Positions 20,215 to 23,108 of a DNA stretch of 23,108 nucleotides are shown here, in pieces (position 1 is the first letter of the stretch; every line of letters begins with the position of its first letter). The translations under genes and the position numbers were made by a program. A model generated the notes under the pieces. The model was not told where the DNA came from. It ran no database searches and was given only the letters and a program-made list of their open reading frames with translations. The stretch is from Bipalium vagum (taxonomy: Eukaryota; Platyhelminthes; Tricladida; Geoplanidae), in NCBI GenBank assembly GCA_037834085.1, contig JBBMKC010213146.1:1-23108 (forward strand), read 5' to 3'.

Positions 20215-20960
20215 GAAATAATGATAAATATTTTTACTTCTTAAATTTCAGTCTTCAGCAAACATTTTTCCTAAAATCTAAAGTATTCACTCTACTGTAA
20301 TACTGGTTGGGGGACATTTATTTAAATTTATATAATCAAATGGAGATATTTCTTCTTTATCAAATAATAGTTATTTGGATACCCCATTATTCCTTAATCT
20401 CTTTTGTACATAACTTTTTAATTCTAAAGAGTCTTTTCCGAAATCTAAGTTTAAAAAGGCGTGATATCTTGTTTCAATATTATATTTTGAATCCTCAAAT
20501 TTATCTAAAATATCAATAAGACCATTATAATTTTCTATTATTTCCACTATTTCTAAAAATAAATTTTCATTATCCAAAGCCTCTTTAACACGCTTAATTA
20601 ATATCCCTTCATCTTTCATAGAGTTAACAATTTTTTAATAACTGATAAATTCTTATAATAATAGAATACTGCTTTCAGCCATGTAGACCATCTAGTATAA
20701 CTTCTGGAGGCTTTCCTATGTCTTTGAAAAGAGCTGAATTGCTTTTATTTTTTATTGTGATTAGTTTAATTCTGGTTATACAATTATCAACATTAATATA
20801 GCTTGATTTTATTCTCATGGCACAATTTTGAATTAAATGTACAAGGAAAGTTATATGATAAAAGGACTTGTTTGGTTATTTAATACTATAAAAGATTTTT
20901 TCATATATTTGGCTGCGTTCGTAATTATTAAAGTTGGCTCAGCTTTACATTGAAGAGATT
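20215..20960 (-). mobile_element. hAT transposase relic (central and dimerisation domains)
   Basis: On the minus strand, from 20960 downward, frames give TLIITNAAKYMKK (RNase H-fold block, normally 'V-TDAA-YM-K'), then TFLVHLIQNCAMRIKSSY (normally 'TCLVHLL-R-AE-IR'). These lead to SALFKDIGKPPEVIL and then, one frame over, RWSTWLKAVFYYYKN, the hAT hallmark 'TRWGTW--A--YY'. An 82-codon frame (20619-20371) reads LIKRVKEALDNENLFLEIVE and ILDKFEDSKYNIETR. After a stop the same frame reaches CPPTSITVE-IL-ILGKMF, which is the hATC dimerisation motif ('-PTS--VERIFS-LG-MF'). There the Arg and Ser codons have become stops (TGA and TAG). Two frameshifts and several stops break it. The N-terminal BED-finger part is missing, because the relic ends at the TA where a mariner is inserted. 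Confidence 0.8.
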
Positions 20961-20962
20961 TA

Positions 20963-22148
20963 CAGGGTGCCTCAACTATTTGAGGACAAAATTTGATATT
21001 AAAGGTAAGTAATATTTTTAATGAAAAGTATGTATATTTTTAACCTTATTTGTTTAAAGTACACTAGTTTTTATTTATTCAATAAAATCACCTTCAGTGT
21101 CAATTACAGCTTCAAGACGACTTCTGAAAAACTTACAAGCCGCAATCAAATGGTTTTTGTTCCTATTTATCATAGTAGAACTTATAGAAACCCGTAATGA
21201 ATCTTTGGTATTATGAGGATGTTTGTTAGTCTTCCTCTCTACGACACTCCATACGAAATAGTCAGAAGGATTTAAATCGGGTGAGCTATGGGTCATAAGT
21301 TTGGAGTGACATAATCGTTGAAATTTAGCGATATTCATTTTTGTGTTTTTAATGCTGTATGGCAGGGAGCTGAGTCTTGTTGGAACATATAAGGCCTTCG
21401 TAGGCACCTTTTTCAACCCAGGGCTTCACATATGTATCCAGACACTCGATATAAAGAGTCGCATTAATTCTAAGTCCCTGTAAAAAGAAATACGGAGGCA
21501 TAACATGACCTTCGCTGCTCACAACACCCAATATCATTAAAGATGATGAAACTTGGTGTGCATAGCATTAGGGACTTCAGAAGCACTGGAGCACAGCCAT
21601 CGATAGTTCCTCCTATTAATTAACCTTTTGATCTTGAGTAAAAAGTTTTTCATCAGAAAAGAACCATAGCATGCTTGGATGACCAGGATGATTGATTTTG
21701 TTTAAAAGACGCTTCGAGCGGATTAAACGATTTTCTTTGCTTTTTGCCAATTTTTCTCATTGATGTTCCGGGACTTTCATGAACAACATTCTGGACTTTT
21801 TGAACAAAATTAACATTTCTGAAAATGTCTAAACGTGAGAAATTTGTTTTTCTTTTAGATATAGAGGAGACATTTCGATCAGATGCCAAACATTCCTTTC
21901 TAATTTTATTGATAAACGATCTGACCACATTAAGAAATTTTTAAGTCACTGTGTCCGGCGGCTAATGCAACAATAATTGCGTGCCTTTTCATTTCTTGTG
22001 TTAATTCAAAAGTTATCTCTTCCATTTCTAAATTAAAAAATAATTATTTAATGTTGTATCGGAAAATTGAGCAAATCAATTTTAGCGCCACTAGAAAAAT
22101 TATCATGTATTTTAACAATTTTTTTCCTCAAATAGCTGACGCAATTTA
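20963..22148 (-). mobile_element. Near full-length mariner element, transposase broken
   Basis: The terminal repeats are CAGGGTGCCTCAACTATTTG (from 20963, after TA at 20961-20962) and an inverted copy ending at 22148 that retains CTATTTGAGGA. At about 1186 bp it is close to the normal mariner length. The transposase starts at 22025 (minus): MEEITFELTQEMKRHAIIV, then a frameshift with TAA, then NFVQKVQNVVHESPGTSMRK. Later frames hold FFSDEK (first Asp, 21652-21654), QDQKVN, SSEGHVMPPYFFLQGLRINA and FQQDSAPCHTA (second Asp, 21374-21376). They continue to HSSPDLNPSDYFVW (third Asp, 21276-21278), ERKTNKHPHNTKDSL, and the tail FRSRLEAVIDTEGDFIE, ending near 21075. All three catalytic Asp are present, but about five frameshifts and stops scatter them across frames. 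The 98 nt between second and third Asp is not a multiple of three. It lies directly against the hAT relic. Confidence 0.9.
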
Positions 22149-23033
22149 CATCTAGATAATTCAAAATAACCTCATTGTCAATTGAAAAATTTACCACCTC
22201 AATTACGTTTAATACAAATATATTACTGGGATTTATTATACCAGCTAATATATTTATATATTTATTACATCTATTAATTATCTATTTATTACATCTATTA
22301 CATCTAATAATTAGATAGAACCTTAGATAGTGATTAAAAATAAAATTAATTAAATATTAATAATAAGCTGTCAATATAATCAATATATAAATTATTATAT
22401 ATTATTAATATATTAGCAAAAATTTAATGGGCATCTATATTTAAGTTTTAGGATGGTATTTTAATAAGTTTAATATTCGGCGGAATGTAGGGCAGCGGTG
22501 GCTAAAATAACCATAATTTTTGAAAATGCTGATGATAAATGATTTTTAAATATTGAATATATAAAATAATGAAGATTTAAGGTTAGTTGAATGAAATTTC
22601 AAAAATGAAAATTTTTATTAAAGTAGAAAAAAAATTTCTCTACACTGATTGATAATCAAATTAATTTTAAAGGGGTTATGTAAGAACAAAAAGTGAATAT
22701 GTGACATAGGAATATTAAATTTTTTTCAGGTTCTTAGATGACAGAATATTTTTAAGACCTTTATTTTATTAAGTCAATGTACATGGACGTTCATGGAAAG
22801 TACAATAAGTTATAAATCGCTACACAGAATTATATAAAAGATTCAGTAAATAAAAATTATATATAATAAATAAACAAAATATACAATTCAATAAGAAGCA
22901 TATCAAAATTTCGATACATACATTATGCTATAACACGACTTATACATTTCAAACAACGAACCGAATCCTACTTAGTTTTGGATAAATCAAAGAATGAAAT
23001 TTCATGAAGAGTTTACATATAATTTTATAAATA
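22149..23033. other. AT-rich non-coding sequence with small repeats
   Basis: No gene is recognised. TATTTATTACATCTATTA occurs at 22259-22276 and 22283-22300 (24-bp period), followed by the palindrome ATCTAAT-A-ATTAGAT (22302-22316). If the mariner had split the hAT relic, hAT codons should continue here on the minus strand. I could not see them. Confidence 0.4.
22259..22316. repeat. Short tandem duplication plus palindrome
   Basis: Two 18-bp exact copies of TATTTATTACATCTATTA are spaced by 24 bp, followed at once by a 15-base palindrome with 7-bp arms (ATCTAAT/ATTAGAT). This is probably local replication slippage. Confidence 0.7.
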
Positions 23034-23108
23034 CAGTGATGGTAAAAAGTCTTGCATCACCCTAAAAATCTTGATTTTTTTAACATTTAATGCCGATATC
23101 AAGATTAT
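23034..23108. mobile_element. Tc1-type terminal inverted repeat, element runs off the window
   Basis: CAGTGATGGTAAAAAGTC starts at 23034 just after a TA (23032-23033), the Tc1 target dinucleotide. It continues TTGCATCACCC, as in many Tc1-like ends. Only 75 bp are visible, so neither the transposase nor the orientation can be determined. It may belong to the same Tc1 lineage as the transposase at 7998-8919, whose own ends are not found. Confidence 0.65.

Noticed and set aside
20307-20519. 70-codon plus-strand frame
   Set aside because: Antisense to the hAT transposase frame, which carries the recognisable domain.

Overview
The window is very AT-rich (by eye about three quarters A+T) eukaryotic DNA. 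It has long non-coding tracts, (TTA)n microsatellites and a dense scatter of decayed DNA transposons. There are no bacterial operons, ribosome-binding sites or phage modules. The transposon mix (several mariner lineages, Tc1, a DD37E Tc1/mariner, hAT, Merlin) fits an invertebrate animal. The wording of several transposase relics reminds me of elements in arthropods, especially parasitic copepods of the sea-louse type. That is recollection, not a search, so the species stays open.

Layout. 1-3847: non-coding DNA with two C-terminal mariner scraps (469-640 plus; 1588-1785 minus) and a (TTA)n block. 3848-4410: 5' half of a mariner with its terminal repeat. 4411-5524: non-coding, with one unassigned small ORF. 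5525-6358: an internally deleted mariner that keeps both terminal repeats. 7667-8919: a mariner 3' end lying against a nearly full-length Tc1-like transposase with DD35E spacing (minus strand). 9722-10026: the one stretch that looks like host coding sequence, a terminal exon after a good 3' splice site, followed by an (ATT)n tract. 10728-10950: a Merlin (ISXO2-like) transposase relic containing a perfect 15-bp hairpin. 11762-12800: an island richer in G+C with an inverted-repeat unit, a tRNA-like sequence and unassigned decayed sequence. 14326-16283: two fragments of one DD37E family on either side of a possible LTR-retroelement fossil. 17238-18340: an unidentified coding-like relic between near-identical 13-bp direct repeats. 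20215-20960: hAT transposase relic on the minus strand, ending in an hATC dimerisation motif. 20963-22148: a near full-length but broken mariner abutting the hAT relic. 23034-end: a Tc1-type terminal repeat that starts an element running out of the window.

Function. No gene works together with another here. The window is best read as intron or intergenic DNA around one host terminal exon, repeatedly colonised by cut-and-paste transposons and then left to decay. Most transposase relics were found by reading conserved motifs across frames (SPDLNP, QQDSAPCH, HDNAR, RWSTW, VNHK, FWPDL), because frameshifts and stops have broken the reading frames. I see no new multi-gene system. The items most worth a second look are the orphan exon, the unidentified relic at 17.2-18.3 kb, the hairpin in the Merlin relic, and the DD37E copies flanking the LTR-like sequence.
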